Source of the DNA: Spirochaetota bacterium
GTDB taxonomy: Bacteria > Spirochaetota > Leptospiria > Turneriellales > Turneriellaceae
Assembly: GCA_018240245.1 (NCBI GenBank)
Contig: JAFEGD010000137.1
Location: 1 to 37,827 of the forward strand
DNA: 37,827 nt
Direction of reading: 5' to 3'
Both the position numbers and the translations under genes were made by a program. Below, one piece after another: positions 1 through 7,490 of the stretch. The notes beneath the pieces are model-generated. The model saw only the letters and a list, made by a program, of their open reading frames with translations. It searched no databases and was not told the origin of the DNA. Position 1 is the stretch's first letter, and each line of letters starts with the position of its first letter.

Positions 1-625
1 CGAGAAAAGTCTGCCCGCTCGACCCTTTATTGGGCAGCACACGCTGCGCTTCTTTGACGACGCGCGCCGAGAGCGTTTCGATCGACGTAAAAATCGTCGC
101 ATCGGCGGCGAGCTTCATATCGAATTCGGTGACGAGTTTATGTTTACCGATATCGACGACATAAACGTGTACGCGGATAGCGTATTCTGCCGCGCCGCCG
201 GCGGAAATTTTTTTATCCGCAACCGCCTGGTAATACCCGCCGACGACGAGATCTTGGTTAGCGAGCATACCGAGGTTGATCGCAAAACCCCGTCCGTAAT
301 TTTCTTCGGGCCAGTTGTAATAATTTTTTTGCGCGAGAGTGCGCCACGCCTTGGGGGAGAGTTCTCTGAAATCGAATTTCGCCTTGAGCTCGGTGCGGAC
401 CGCGTCGGTGATAGAACCTTCTAAATAATTATAGTCTGGGTTCTTATCGAGATTTTTGAAATCGAGAATCACGACTTTTTTGAGCGCAGTGAGATTTTTT
501 TGCGCGGAAGCTTGCGCTTCGATGACAACGGGATTACCCGCTAACGGCGGCGGATTACCCGCAGCGTACACAGATATATGCGCAAAAAATATACTTGCCG
601 TTAAAAAGCAAACTATTCGTTGCAT
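1..625 (-). CDS. Exported protein with CsgG/TolB-N-like domain, C-terminus cut by window edge
   Basis: The reading frame is open from an ATG at 625 down to base 1, so about 208 residues are visible and the stop lies outside the window. The N-terminus is a signal peptide: MQR, a hydrophobic stretch (IVCFLTASIFFAHISVYA), then AGNPPP. The mature part contains VVILDFKNLDKNPDYNYLEG followed by SITDAVRTELKAKF, and later LANQDLVVGGYYQ. This resembles the CsgG/TolB-amino-terminal fold seen in periplasmic or outer-membrane lipoprotein-like spirochaete proteins. No lipobox is visible, so a soluble periplasmic protein is more likely than a lipoprotein. A TTGACG at 665-660 with a 17-bp spacer and a poor -10 (TGTGCT) lies upstream. 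The function is unknown. The gene is divergent from the toxin-antitoxin pair that follows. Confidence 0.75.
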   Translation of the reverse strand, partial: MQRIVCFLTASIFFAHISVYAAGNPPPLAGNPVVIEAQASAQKNLTALKKVVILDFKNLDKNPDYNYLEGSITDAVRTELKAKFDFRELSPKAWRTLAQKNYYNWPEENYGRGFAINLGMLANQDLVVGGYYQAVADKKISAGGAAEYAIRVHVYVVDIGKHKLVTEFDMKLAADATIFTSIETLSARVVKEAQRVLPNKGSSGQTFL

Positions 626-679
626 ACATTTCGGACAGCACAGTGCCCGCAACACGAAGCGTCAACCCAAATGCAACTC

Positions 680-707
680 TTGACAGGTTAATTACCGACC
701 ATATATT
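680..707 (+). promoter_or_regulatory. Sigma70-type promoter of the phd/PIN operon, apparently leaderless
   Basis: TTGACA (680-685) is followed by a 16-bp spacer and TATATT (702-707). Only six bases separate the -10 from the ATG at 714, which places the expected transcription start on or next to the start codon. No Shine-Dalgarno sequence is present. This is a motif match read by eye and has not been tested. Confidence 0.6.
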
Positions 708-713
708 AGTCTT

Positions 714-959
714 ATGTCGACTATATCTGTCTCTAACCTGAAAGCACACCTGAGTCGCGAGATTCGACAGGTGTTAAAGGGTAAAACATTCATCGTGACC
801 GATCATGACCACCCCGTGGCGGTGCTTGCACCCGTCAAAACTCCCGCCGACTTGGAAATCATTTCCGCTCAAGCGTCAATGCATACTTTTACTCGTCGCG
901 CGCAAGTACGTATTAAAACAGACCCTCTTGAAATTCTCAAAGAGGAGCGGCTCCGGTAG
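714..959 (+). CDS. Type II antitoxin, Phd/YefM family
   Basis: The gene encodes 81 residues starting MSTISVSNLKAHLSREI and containing KTFIVTDHDHPVAVLAPV. This is the standard Phd/YefM N-terminal DNA-binding half (short strand, helix, then a xxGxxxxVTxxxxPVAVL-like segment). The basic C-terminal part (residues about 45-81) should wrap the toxin. Antitoxins of this family neutralise the partner and repress their own operon. The stop TAG (957-959) shares its last base with the GTG start of the PIN-domain gene, so the two are translationally coupled. The start is the ATG just downstream of a good promoter. Confidence 0.88.
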   Translation: MSTISVSNLKAHLSREIRQVLKGKTFIVTDHDHPVAVLAPVKTPADLEIISAQASMHTFTRRAQVRIKTDPLEILKEERLR

Positions 960-1372
960 TGTATTATATCGACGCTTCGGTTTTATTGCGCTTCTTGTTA
1001 CAACAACAATCCGCCATCAACATTGTCGAACTCAGAGGGGATTTTTTCAGTTCTGAGTTGCTGCCGCTCGAATGCCGCAGAACTCTCGTCCGTTATCGGT
1101 TAATTCAAGAAATCGACGACGAAAAATATTTAGCGCTCAGCGAAGACTTGACCCAACTCTGTAAAAGAATCACTGTATTGAAAGTCGATTCGGAGATTTT
1201 GAATCGTGCCGCGCAAAATTGGGGAATCGTCTTAGGTTCGCTCGATTCGATTCATCTCGCCACAGCGATTCGCTACCGCGAAACGCATCGTGACGAATGG
1301 ACGTTTTTGACGCACGACAACGCGCTTGCCGGCGGCGCGCGCTTGAATGAATTTCGCGTTATGGGCGTGTAA
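959..1372 (+). CDS. PIN-domain ribonuclease toxin (VapC-like)
   Basis: The gene encodes 137 residues from a GTG start overlapping the antitoxin stop. PIN acidic residues are visible in order: D5 in MYYIDASVLLR, a Glu in SSELLPLECRRTL, an Asp in GSLDSIHLATAIRY, and the last in FLTHDNALAGGARL. These coordinate the Mg2+/Mn2+ needed for RNA cleavage. VapC toxins usually cut tRNA or rRNA, but the target here cannot be read from sequence. The toxin is paired with a Phd/YefM antitoxin rather than VapB, which is a known alternative pairing. The gene ends 8 bp before the convergent ClC gene. Confidence 0.88.
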   Translation: MYYIDASVLLRFLLQQQSAINIVELRGDFFSSELLPLECRRTLVRYRLIQEIDDEKYLALSEDLTQLCKRITVLKVDSEILNRAAQNWGIVLGSLDSIHLATAIRYRETHRDEWTFLTHDNALAGGARLNEFRVMGV

Positions 1373-1380
1373 GCCTAAGC

Positions 1381-2718
1381 TCACTGCCGCTCGAGCGGCT
1401 TATACGAATAGACCGACAAGTATTCTTGCGGCACATGGATACCTCGGCGCGCGATTTTTTCGCTGAGAATCGAATTTTTCATGATCGCCTTCGCGACCAG
1501 ATACGACGAGGCGCACGCCGCCATCACCGGTAGCGCCGCCTGAAATTGCCCCGTCGCTTCGAGCACGAATGCGGTCGAGGCGAGAATCGCGTGCGACGCG
1601 CCGGCAAATATTGCCGCCATACCGACGAGCGCACCCGTACCCTTGTCGAGATGCAATTGCGGTAGATACGTTTCAAAGCCTGTGCCAATAAGAAACCCCA
1701 CAGCGGCGCCGAACGTTAAGAGCGGCGCGAGTGTGCCTCCCGAAGTACCGCTACCTAACGCGATCGCCCACGCAATAAATTTGAAAATCAAAATCGAGAT
1801 TACAAGCTTAATACTCAAAGTACCGTTGACCGTTTGCGTGATATTTTCGTAGCCCACGCCGAGAGAGCGCACTTCGAAAAAACCGCAGACACCGACGATC
1901 AATCCGCCGATCGCGGGCCACCACATCCAATGCAGTGGCAGTTTGTCGAACCAATCTTCGACGAGGTAGACCAGTTTTGAAATACCAGCCCCCAACAAAC
2001 CGTAGAACGCTCCCACAAAAAAATAAACGAGGATTGCCGCATAGCCTGCTGTATGCAACTCGTGTACGGCAAAAACCGGCGACGACGAAAATAGCGTTGG
2101 CCTCAGTGCGCCCGCCGTGACCGCAGCGAGCATCACCGGGATAAACGAACGCGCGCGAAACTCGAAAAGCAAAAGTTCAATCGCCAAGAAAATTGCCGCG
2201 ATCGGCGCAGCAAAAATCGCGGTCATGCCCGCGGCCGCACCCGAGGCGAGTAATATTTTGCGTTCGCTTTCGGCTGCCGGTAAAAATTGCCCCAGCCACG
2301 AGCCGAGCGCGCCCCCGGTCGCAATAATCGGCCCTTCGGCGCCAAACGGCCCACCCGAACCGATCGACAGCGCTGCGGAAAGCGGCTTCAAAAAAGTGAT
2401 GCGCCGGGGTATGCGGCTTTCGGCTGTTAAAATTTTTTCCATCGCCTCGGGTATGCCGTGGCCGCGAATACCGGGCGAACCGAAGCGTGCCATCAACCCG
2501 ACGAAAATTCCTCCGAGTGCGGGGACAAGAATAACCCACCACCCGAGATGGTGTTGCCACGGCGTCGCGTCGGCGATCGAAAATTTCCCATAGAAAAAAA
2601 CATTCGTACACAAATCGATGAGTAAGAGCAGCGTTTTGGCGACAATTACCGCTAGCCCACCGAGGGGGATTGCTAACGTGCAGGTTATCCAAGCGCGCGG
2701 ATACCGGTTATCGTACAT
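1381..2718 (-). CDS. ClC-family chloride channel or Cl-/H+ antiporter
   Basis: This is a 445-residue membrane protein with the three ClC signature segments: GHGIP (residues 86-90), GAEGP (126-130, with the gating Glu at 128) and GTSGGTLAPLL further on. The gating Glu suggests anion/proton exchange. The first motif has His where the E. coli antiporter has the anion-coordinating Ser of GSGIP; this occurs in a recognised bacterial subgroup. About ten hydrophobic segments follow, and there is no C-terminal CBS pair. The start is the ATG at 2718, although no clear Shine-Dalgarno precedes it. An inverted repeat (2746-2790) lies in the upstream region. The physiological substrate is inferred from family only. 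Confidence 0.92.
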   Translation of the reverse strand: MYDNRYPRAWITCTLAIPLGGLAVIVAKTLLLLIDLCTNVFFYGKFSIADATPWQHHLGWWVILVPALGGIFVGLMARFGSPGIRGHGIPEAMEKILTAESRIPRRITFLKPLSAALSIGSGGPFGAEGPIIATGGALGSWLGQFLPAAESERKILLASGAAAGMTAIFAAPIAAIFLAIELLLFEFRARSFIPVMLAAVTAGALRPTLFSSSPVFAVHELHTAGYAAILVYFFVGAFYGLLGAGISKLVYLVEDWFDKLPLHWMWWPAIGGLIVGVCGFFEVRSLGVGYENITQTVNGTLSIKLVISILIFKFIAWAIALGSGTSGGTLAPLLTFGAAVGFLIGTGFETYLPQLHLDKGTGALVGMAAIFAGASHAILASTAFVLEATGQFQAALPVMAACASSYLVAKAIMKNSILSEKIARRGIHVPQEYLSVYSYKPLERQ

Positions 2719-2745
2719 AATTGCATTTTCTGCAAACGAGGCAGC

Positions 2746-2790
2746 GCGTAACTTACAAAGCGAGTGCTACGCCCACTTTGCAAGTTACGC
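2746..2790. repeat. Inverted repeat, 15-bp arms, upstream of the ClC gene
   Basis: The arms at 2746-2760 (GCGTAACTTACAAAG) and 2776-2790 match at 14 of 15 positions with a 15-nt loop. Read as minus-strand RNA, in the direction of the ClC gene, the single mismatch becomes a G-U pair. It could be a 5'-leader hairpin or a dyad operator between the divergent genes. No T-run follows on either side, so it is not a standard terminator. Confidence 0.6.
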
Positions 2791-2809
2791 AAATCATTTT
2801 CGACAAACC

Positions 2810-2838
2810 TTGACATGCTATTAAAGCCGGGCTAAATT
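2810..2838 (+). promoter_or_regulatory. Sigma70-type promoter of the DUF1566 lipoprotein gene
   Basis: TTGACA (2810-2815), a 17-bp spacer and TAAATT (2833-2838) lie 20 bases before the ATG at 2859. The -35 is perfect and the spacing ideal. A purine-rich ribosome-binding site (AGCGAGG) lies between promoter and start. Confidence 0.65.
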
Positions 2839-2858
2839 ACCACACGAAGCGAGGCGCT

Positions 2859-4745
2859 ATGAAAATAAGTATCCAAAATTTTGTTTTTATTTTTGCGCTC
2901 CCTGTGTTTGCGTATTGCAGCGGGGGCGGCGGTTCGTCGGGTTCTGGCTCAGGCTCGTCGACAGGTGCACCACTTGCACCCACGGTAACGTACGCTGGCT
3001 CGCCGTTTCTATATTATAATACCCAGACGATTACGGCGGTTACACCGACAGTTGTCGGTACGCCGTTCACAAGTTGTTCGGCATCGCCACCGCTGCCCGC
3101 AGGTCTCGCGTTAAATATTACAAATTGCACGCTGAGCGGCACGCCCACGGCAACGGGCGCTGCGACTGCATATACGATCACCGCAGCAAACCAAACGGGC
3201 AACACGACGACAACGATTACAATCACCGTTTCGGCAAATCTGGTGCCGACAGTTTCTATCTCGGGCTCGCCGTTTAACTTTATTCAAAACACGGCGATCG
3301 CGACGATAACCCCTACTCTCGGCGGCGGCGTTGTCACCAGTTGTAACTCCACCCCCACGTTGCCCGCAGGTTTAGCGATCGATAGCACAACGTGCATAAT
3401 TTCGGGGACACCGACGGCGTCGCAGACCGCAGCGTCGTATGCGATTACCGCGACCAACGCAGTCGGTAACAGCACTGCCGCAAACATCAATATCACAGTG
3501 GCGCATGCGGCACCGACCAATTTTGCCGCAGCGGGTGGCAATCAAACTAACACACTCACGTGGGATGCCGTCGTCGGCGCGACTTCGTATAACATCTACT
3601 GGGGCACAAGCACCGGGGTGACAACGGCAAGTACAAAAATTGCGGGCGCGACATCGCCCTACATACACTCGGGTCTCACGAACGGCACAACGTATTATTA
3701 CGTAGTGACGGTGATCGTCAGCGCCGTCGAAAGTGCGATCTCGAACGAGGTCAACTCGTTTCCTTATATCGCTCATGTTCCGCTGCAGACAGGGTTAACG
3801 ACGTGTTGGGATGCCACGACGAATCCGATTGCGTGCGCCGGTACGGGCCAAGACGGCGAAACGCTAAAGGGCACCGCACGCAGCTATACTGGCCCCACGC
3901 TCGTCAATGTCAACGATTACACGACAACCGACAACGCAACTGGCCTCATTTGGAAAACCTGTAGCGAGGGCTTGTCAGGCGCAACGTGTGCAACGGGTAC
4001 GGCGACACAACTCAAACGCGACAATAGCGGCAGCGACGACGCCACCGCGGCGTGCACTGCACTAAACGGGGGCGCAGGCTATGCAAACCGCACCGATTGG
4101 CGTCTGCCGACGATCGACGAATTGCAGACTATCGCCAGCTATAACACTACTAACCCTGCGATCAACGCGACGGCTTTTCCCGCAACGGGCGCAACCAACT
4201 ATTGGTCGTCGACCACCTCGGCGTCGAGTTCGACAAATTCGTGGACCGTTTATTTTTATTCGGGTTCTGCTGGCATTAGCGCCAAGACAAGCACGTATTT
4301 GGTGCGTTGCGTCGCTGCTGGTCCGTATACGAAAACAGTCGGCCCGTACACCGATAACAGCGACGGCACAATTCTCGACAAATCGACCAATCTCGTTTGG
4401 CAGAAGTGTAGCAAAGGGCAAAATATATTGGATTGTAGTGGTGTAGCGGAGAATAATACTAATTGGTTGGCTTCGATTAGCTATTGCGGTAGTCTTTCTC
4501 TAGCCGGTAAAACTTGGCGTTTGCCGAATGCGAATGAACTCAATTCGCTCGTAGCGCGTAACAAGATATCCGCGCCGCTGATAAACACAACCGCTTTCCC
4601 TTCAACAGTCGCGAGCAACTATTGGTCTTCGACAGCTCTTTCAACTACACTAATCACATCCTCATGGTATGGTGCGTTTAGCACCGGATTTATTGATTTT
4701 AACGACAGGGCAACGCTACAATACGTGCGGTGTATCGCTAACTAA
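2859..4745 (+). CDS. Exported probable lipoprotein: Ig-like repeats, FN3-like domain, two DUF1566 domains
   Basis: The protein has 628 residues. The signal sequence runs MKISIQNFVFIFALPVFAYC, with Cys20 as the possible lipidated residue, followed by a Gly/Ser linker. The Tyr just before Cys is atypical even for relaxed spirochaetal lipoboxes. Two putative Ig (He_PIG-like) repeats follow, each with LPAGLA...C.LSGTPT or IISGTPT, at about residues 45-125 and 130-210. An FN3-like domain (TNTLTWDAVVGATSYNIYWG) spans about 212-300. Two DUF1566/Lcl C-terminal domains follow, marked by WRLPTIDEL...NYWSST...VRCV and WRLPNANEL...NYWSST...VRCI. Proteins of this design are surface or periplasmic and are abundant in Leptospiraceae; the ligand is unknown. 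The DNA of the last 350 bp is visibly richer in A+T than the preceding repeat. Confidence 0.85.
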   Translation: MKISIQNFVFIFALPVFAYCSGGGGSSGSGSGSSTGAPLAPTVTYAGSPFLYYNTQTITAVTPTVVGTPFTSCSASPPLPAGLALNITNCTLSGTPTATGAATAYTITAANQTGNTTTTITITVSANLVPTVSISGSPFNFIQNTAIATITPTLGGGVVTSCNSTPTLPAGLAIDSTTCIISGTPTASQTAASYAITATNAVGNSTAANINITVAHAAPTNFAAAGGNQTNTLTWDAVVGATSYNIYWGTSTGVTTASTKIAGATSPYIHSGLTNGTTYYYVVTVIVSAVESAISNEVNSFPYIAHVPLQTGLTTCWDATTNPIACAGTGQDGETLKGTARSYTGPTLVNVNDYTTTDNATGLIWKTCSEGLSGATCATGTATQLKRDNSGSDDATAACTALNGGAGYANRTDWRLPTIDELQTIASYNTTNPAINATAFPATGATNYWSSTTSASSSTNSWTVYFYSGSAGISAKTSTYLVRCVAAGPYTKTVGPYTDNSDGTILDKSTNLVWQKCSKGQNILDCSGVAENNTNWLASISYCGSLSLAGKTWRLPNANELNSLVARNKISAPLINTTAFPSTVASNYWSSTALSTTLITSSWYGAFSTGFIDFNDRATLQYVRCIAN

Positions 4746-4805
4746 AGTGCTGCCCCAGTCGCCTAAGTTTCTTGACAAAGCCACGCTATCGTTCGAGAAA
4801 GAATC

Positions 4806-5441
4806 ATGAGCGAATCTAAACGCCCCTCGCCGCTAAAGCGCAAATATGTTATCGATTTCAAATTTCAAAGTAAGTTTATCATCAATGCGGTGATTCCGCT
4901 CATGCTCTTTGTGCTCGTGCTCGCGTTCGGTTTCATGTTCGCGGTCAACAGCATCGCGAAAGAATACCAATTTGAGAACACGGCCGAACTCATTCAGAAA
5001 CTCTCGATGACGTTAGGCAACGACGCGAGCTCTGGTATCGTATTTCAAAAAGTAAAACTCTACGGCATTATCGCGCTCATCGGCCTTGCGCTCGTGATGG
5101 CGCTCTCGCTCACAATTTTGTTCGTGCTCTTTTCTCATAAAATCGCCGGCCCTATCATGCGCATCGAGCGCACATTCGAAGAAGTCTTGAGCGGCGACCT
5201 CACACAGCGCATCACACTGCGTCAGGGCGACGAACTCAAAGATACCGCCGACCATGTCAATACGATGCTCGACGGCCTCGAATCGCGCATTAAGCGCATC
5301 GACCAGATGTCGCGCTACATGCAAGAAAATTTGAAAAGTTTGATCGCCGAAGCGAGCGGCGATAAAAAAGAACAGCTCATGAAACTCGACGACCTCGCGA
5401 AGGGCGTCAAAGAATCGATCTCCGATTTTAAGCTTCATTAG
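4806..5441 (+). CDS. Membrane protein with a HAMP domain and no output domain
   Basis: The 211-residue protein has two transmembrane helices (about 27-50 and 83-108) flanking a very short periplasmic loop. A HAMP domain follows: KIAGPIMRIERTFEEVLSGDL then TQRITLRQGDELKDTADHVN. The remaining helical tail (about 165-211) has the heptad character of a coiled coil, and no kinase, cyclase or chemoreceptor signalling tip follows. HAMP domains relay conformational change, so this protein probably acts by pairing with another helical protein or by protein-protein contact; that is inference. The stop TAG is one base before the TTG start of the methyltransferase gene, suggesting an operon. A GAGAAAGAA purine stretch precedes the ATG. 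Confidence 0.8.
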   Translation: MSESKRPSPLKRKYVIDFKFQSKFIINAVIPLMLFVLVLAFGFMFAVNSIAKEYQFENTAELIQKLSMTLGNDASSGIVFQKVKLYGIIALIGLALVMALSLTILFVLFSHKIAGPIMRIERTFEEVLSGDLTQRITLRQGDELKDTADHVNTMLDGLESRIKRIDQMSRYMQENLKSLIAEASGDKKEQLMKLDDLAKGVKESISDFKLH

Positions 5442-5442
5442 A

Positions 5443-6192
5443 TTGCGCAAAGCGCCACGCACGCCGCAAGCGAATAATACCGCACCGCCGTACTCTTTTT
5501 TTTCGACGGTCTATGCGCAAGTCATGGCGGATTTACCGCACCGGCGTTGGTTTGAATTTTTCTTACAATATCTACCGAACAAACCCACATGGATCGGCGA
5601 ATTATTCTGCGGGCCTGCCGCGATGGCGCACGAGGCGGCACGCCGTGGCTACCGTGCAATCGCACTCGATCGCGAGAAATCGTTTCTTGTGCGCGGCAAT
5701 TCGCTTTGCGCCGATGCGCGCGCGTTGCCGCTCGCAGATAGCGTGCTGACCGGCGCGATTGCGACGAACTCTTCGCTAAATTATTTGAACGACACACGCG
5801 ATCTCGCATTGCACCTGTGCGAAGTCGCGCGCGTACTCGAAGCGCGAGGCGTCTATGTTTTCGATACCTGCCCGCACGAGCGTGCGCTCGCCTTAGACGG
5901 TTATACGCACAACGCTTTAGAGAGTACGGTCAAAATTTCGCACACGTACGATAGCCGTCAAAAGAAACTTATGAGCCGCGTCGCATTAAAAAACAATCAA
6001 ATTACCGAAGTCCATCCGCAACGCATCTTCAGCGACACTGAATTGCGCACCGCCGCGAAAATCGCCGGCTTTCGAATTTTAGAGCGCGAACCCAATTACG
6101 CTCTGCCGACGACGCAGATCGTTGCGCCTGTTACGACGTGGGTCTTGGCACGAAACGGCGGCGATAGTACACCAAGAGCGCGAGCGAAATAG
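5443..6192 (+). CDS. SAM-dependent methyltransferase, class I
   Basis: The protein has 249 residues. The family N-terminal pattern is present as YSFFSTVYAQVMADLPHRRW. The SAM-binding motif I follows as GELFCGPAAMAHEAARRGY, then ALDRE as the acidic end of strand 2 and CADARALPLAD as the motif around strand 3. Because the conserved N-terminal region begins before the first internal ATG (5524), the TTG at 5443 is chosen as start, one base after the upstream stop. The substrate is unknown; small-molecule methyltransferases of the Methyltransf_11/25 type look like this. The last 62 bp overlap the end of the convergent transporter gene. Confidence 0.85.
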   Translation: MRKAPRTPQANNTAPPYSFFSTVYAQVMADLPHRRWFEFFLQYLPNKPTWIGELFCGPAAMAHEAARRGYRAIALDREKSFLVRGNSLCADARALPLADSVLTGAIATNSSLNYLNDTRDLALHLCEVARVLEARGVYVFDTCPHERALALDGYTHNALESTVKISHTYDSRQKKLMSRVALKNNQITEVHPQRIFSDTELRTAAKIAGFRILEREPNYALPTTQIVAPVTTWVLARNGGDSTPRARAK

Positions 6193-7399
6193 CGAAGGCC
6201 AAGGCAGGCAGCCCGATAAAAAGAAAACTGATCGTGTGGCTCACGCGAACGTCGCGGCTTTGCGGTAGGTAGCCGGCGAGCTTTAAGCCAAAGCCGATCA
6301 CAAGCGGCGCACACGCCATCGCCGATTTATTTACAAACGTGAATGCGGCGAAGAACAGCCCCTCTTCGCTGTCTTCGCTACCGGTAAGCAATGAAACTTC
6401 TTGCGGCACAAAGAGAATCACCGCGCCCGCAGCACCGCCGACAATTATTCCAAATACCGTCAAGTACCACTGCTGCCCGTGTTCGACAATGAAGAGCGTG
6501 GGGAAACTAACCACAATGACGAGGAGCGCGATTTGCCATAGCCGATAGCGATCGAATTTACGGCTGAGCGCCGACCATAAAGCGACGCCGGCGGTCGCAC
6601 TCAAGAGAAACACAACGGCGATCGTCGCTCCCGCCGTTTTATTATTTAGCACGTAGTCGGTATAAAAGAGCGCAACCCCTAATAACGTTGTCGCCGCAAA
6701 CTGGTTAAAAAAGCTCATCGCGGCAACGGTTGCAAAACCCCGATTGCGTACGAGCGCTTGCAGCGCCGCTTTGAAGGAGTGCGCCTTCGCCGTCTTGCGT
6801 ACGGTATCGCGGTAGGCGATCAGGGGAAATCCCCCTAAGAACCCCAAACCAAGATTAACGGCGACGACGAACAGCAGCAAACCGGCGCCGCCCGTCGTTT
6901 GGTAAGGCACCATGAACGCGAGCGACAAACCGCCGAGAATCGTACCGAAATTTTCAGTCACCGCACGCGAGGCAAAAAACGGTAATTTTGTATGCTCGCG
7001 TTGCAATTCAGAAATCCAAGCATAGTGTGGAATATACACGAGGGTGACGCCAAGGTAGACAGTGAAGATTCCCGCCGAAGCGCAAACATAGAGCAGCGCC
7101 CGACTTGTTGTCGCCGGTAAAATAGCGGGTAAGAACGCAACGCCTATACCGGCGATGAGCGCGAAAATTCCCGCAAGAATAAAACTGCGCCGGACGCGCC
7201 AGCGGTCGCTGAAATAGCCGCATAACGGGTCGAGCACCGCATCGGTAACTCGACTGATAAAAAATATTTCGCCGATCGCAGCGGCATCGAGCAACAGCGC
7301 ATCGGTGGCAAACTTCTGGTAATATTGGGATATAACAAATTGCACAAAACCGCCGACAAGCATCGGCAGCGCGAGAATCACGGTTGAGCTGAAGCGCAC
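6131..7399 (-). CDS. MFS transporter, GPH (MelB-like) sugar:cation symporter family
   Basis: The 422-residue protein has about twelve hydrophobic segments. Near the N-terminus RVTDAVLDPLCGYFSDRWRVRR matches the GPH-family loop RxxDAxxDPxxGxxSDR, which carries the cation-site Asp in MelB. A later TLVYIPHYAWISELQREHTKL corresponds to the family Y.P..A..SE motif. Members import sugars, glycosides or sometimes lysophospholipids with Na+ or H+; the substrate cannot be told here. The start is GTG at 7399. The 3' end overlaps the methyltransferase gene by 62 bp on opposite strands. Confidence 0.85.
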   Translation of the reverse strand: MRFSSTVILALPMLVGGFVQFVISQYYQKFATDALLLDAAAIGEIFFISRVTDAVLDPLCGYFSDRWRVRRSFILAGIFALIAGIGVAFLPAILPATTSRALLYVCASAGIFTVYLGVTLVYIPHYAWISELQREHTKLPFFASRAVTENFGTILGGLSLAFMVPYQTTGGAGLLLFVVAVNLGLGFLGGFPLIAYRDTVRKTAKAHSFKAALQALVRNRGFATVAAMSFFNQFAATTLLGVALFYTDYVLNNKTAGATIAVVFLLSATAGVALWSALSRKFDRYRLWQIALLVIVVSFPTLFIVEHGQQWYLTVFGIIVGGAAGAVILFVPQEVSLLTGSEDSEEGLFFAAFTFVNKSAMACAPLVIGFGLKLAGYLPQSRDVRVSHTISFLFIGLPALAFAISLALLVYYRRRFVPRPTS

Positions 7400-7490
7400 A
7401 TTGCGAATCTCATTTGTGCGGCAGGGTGAAAACTAAATTCGCTGTTTAGATTGACACCGACTCGATTTTAGATAATTCGTTTACTACTTA

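Noticed and set aside
140..683. Two plus-strand frames at the left edge
   Set aside because: They are shadows of the minus-strand exported protein, which has a signal peptide and a continuous frame to the edge.
2117..2593. 158-codon frame opposite the ClC gene
   Set aside because: Its sequence is the mirror of conserved ClC motifs and shows low-complexity Ala/Pro/Ser composition typical of shadow frames.
4772..4800. TTGACA upstream of the HAMP protein as a promoter
   Set aside because: No acceptable -10 box lies 16-18 bp downstream.
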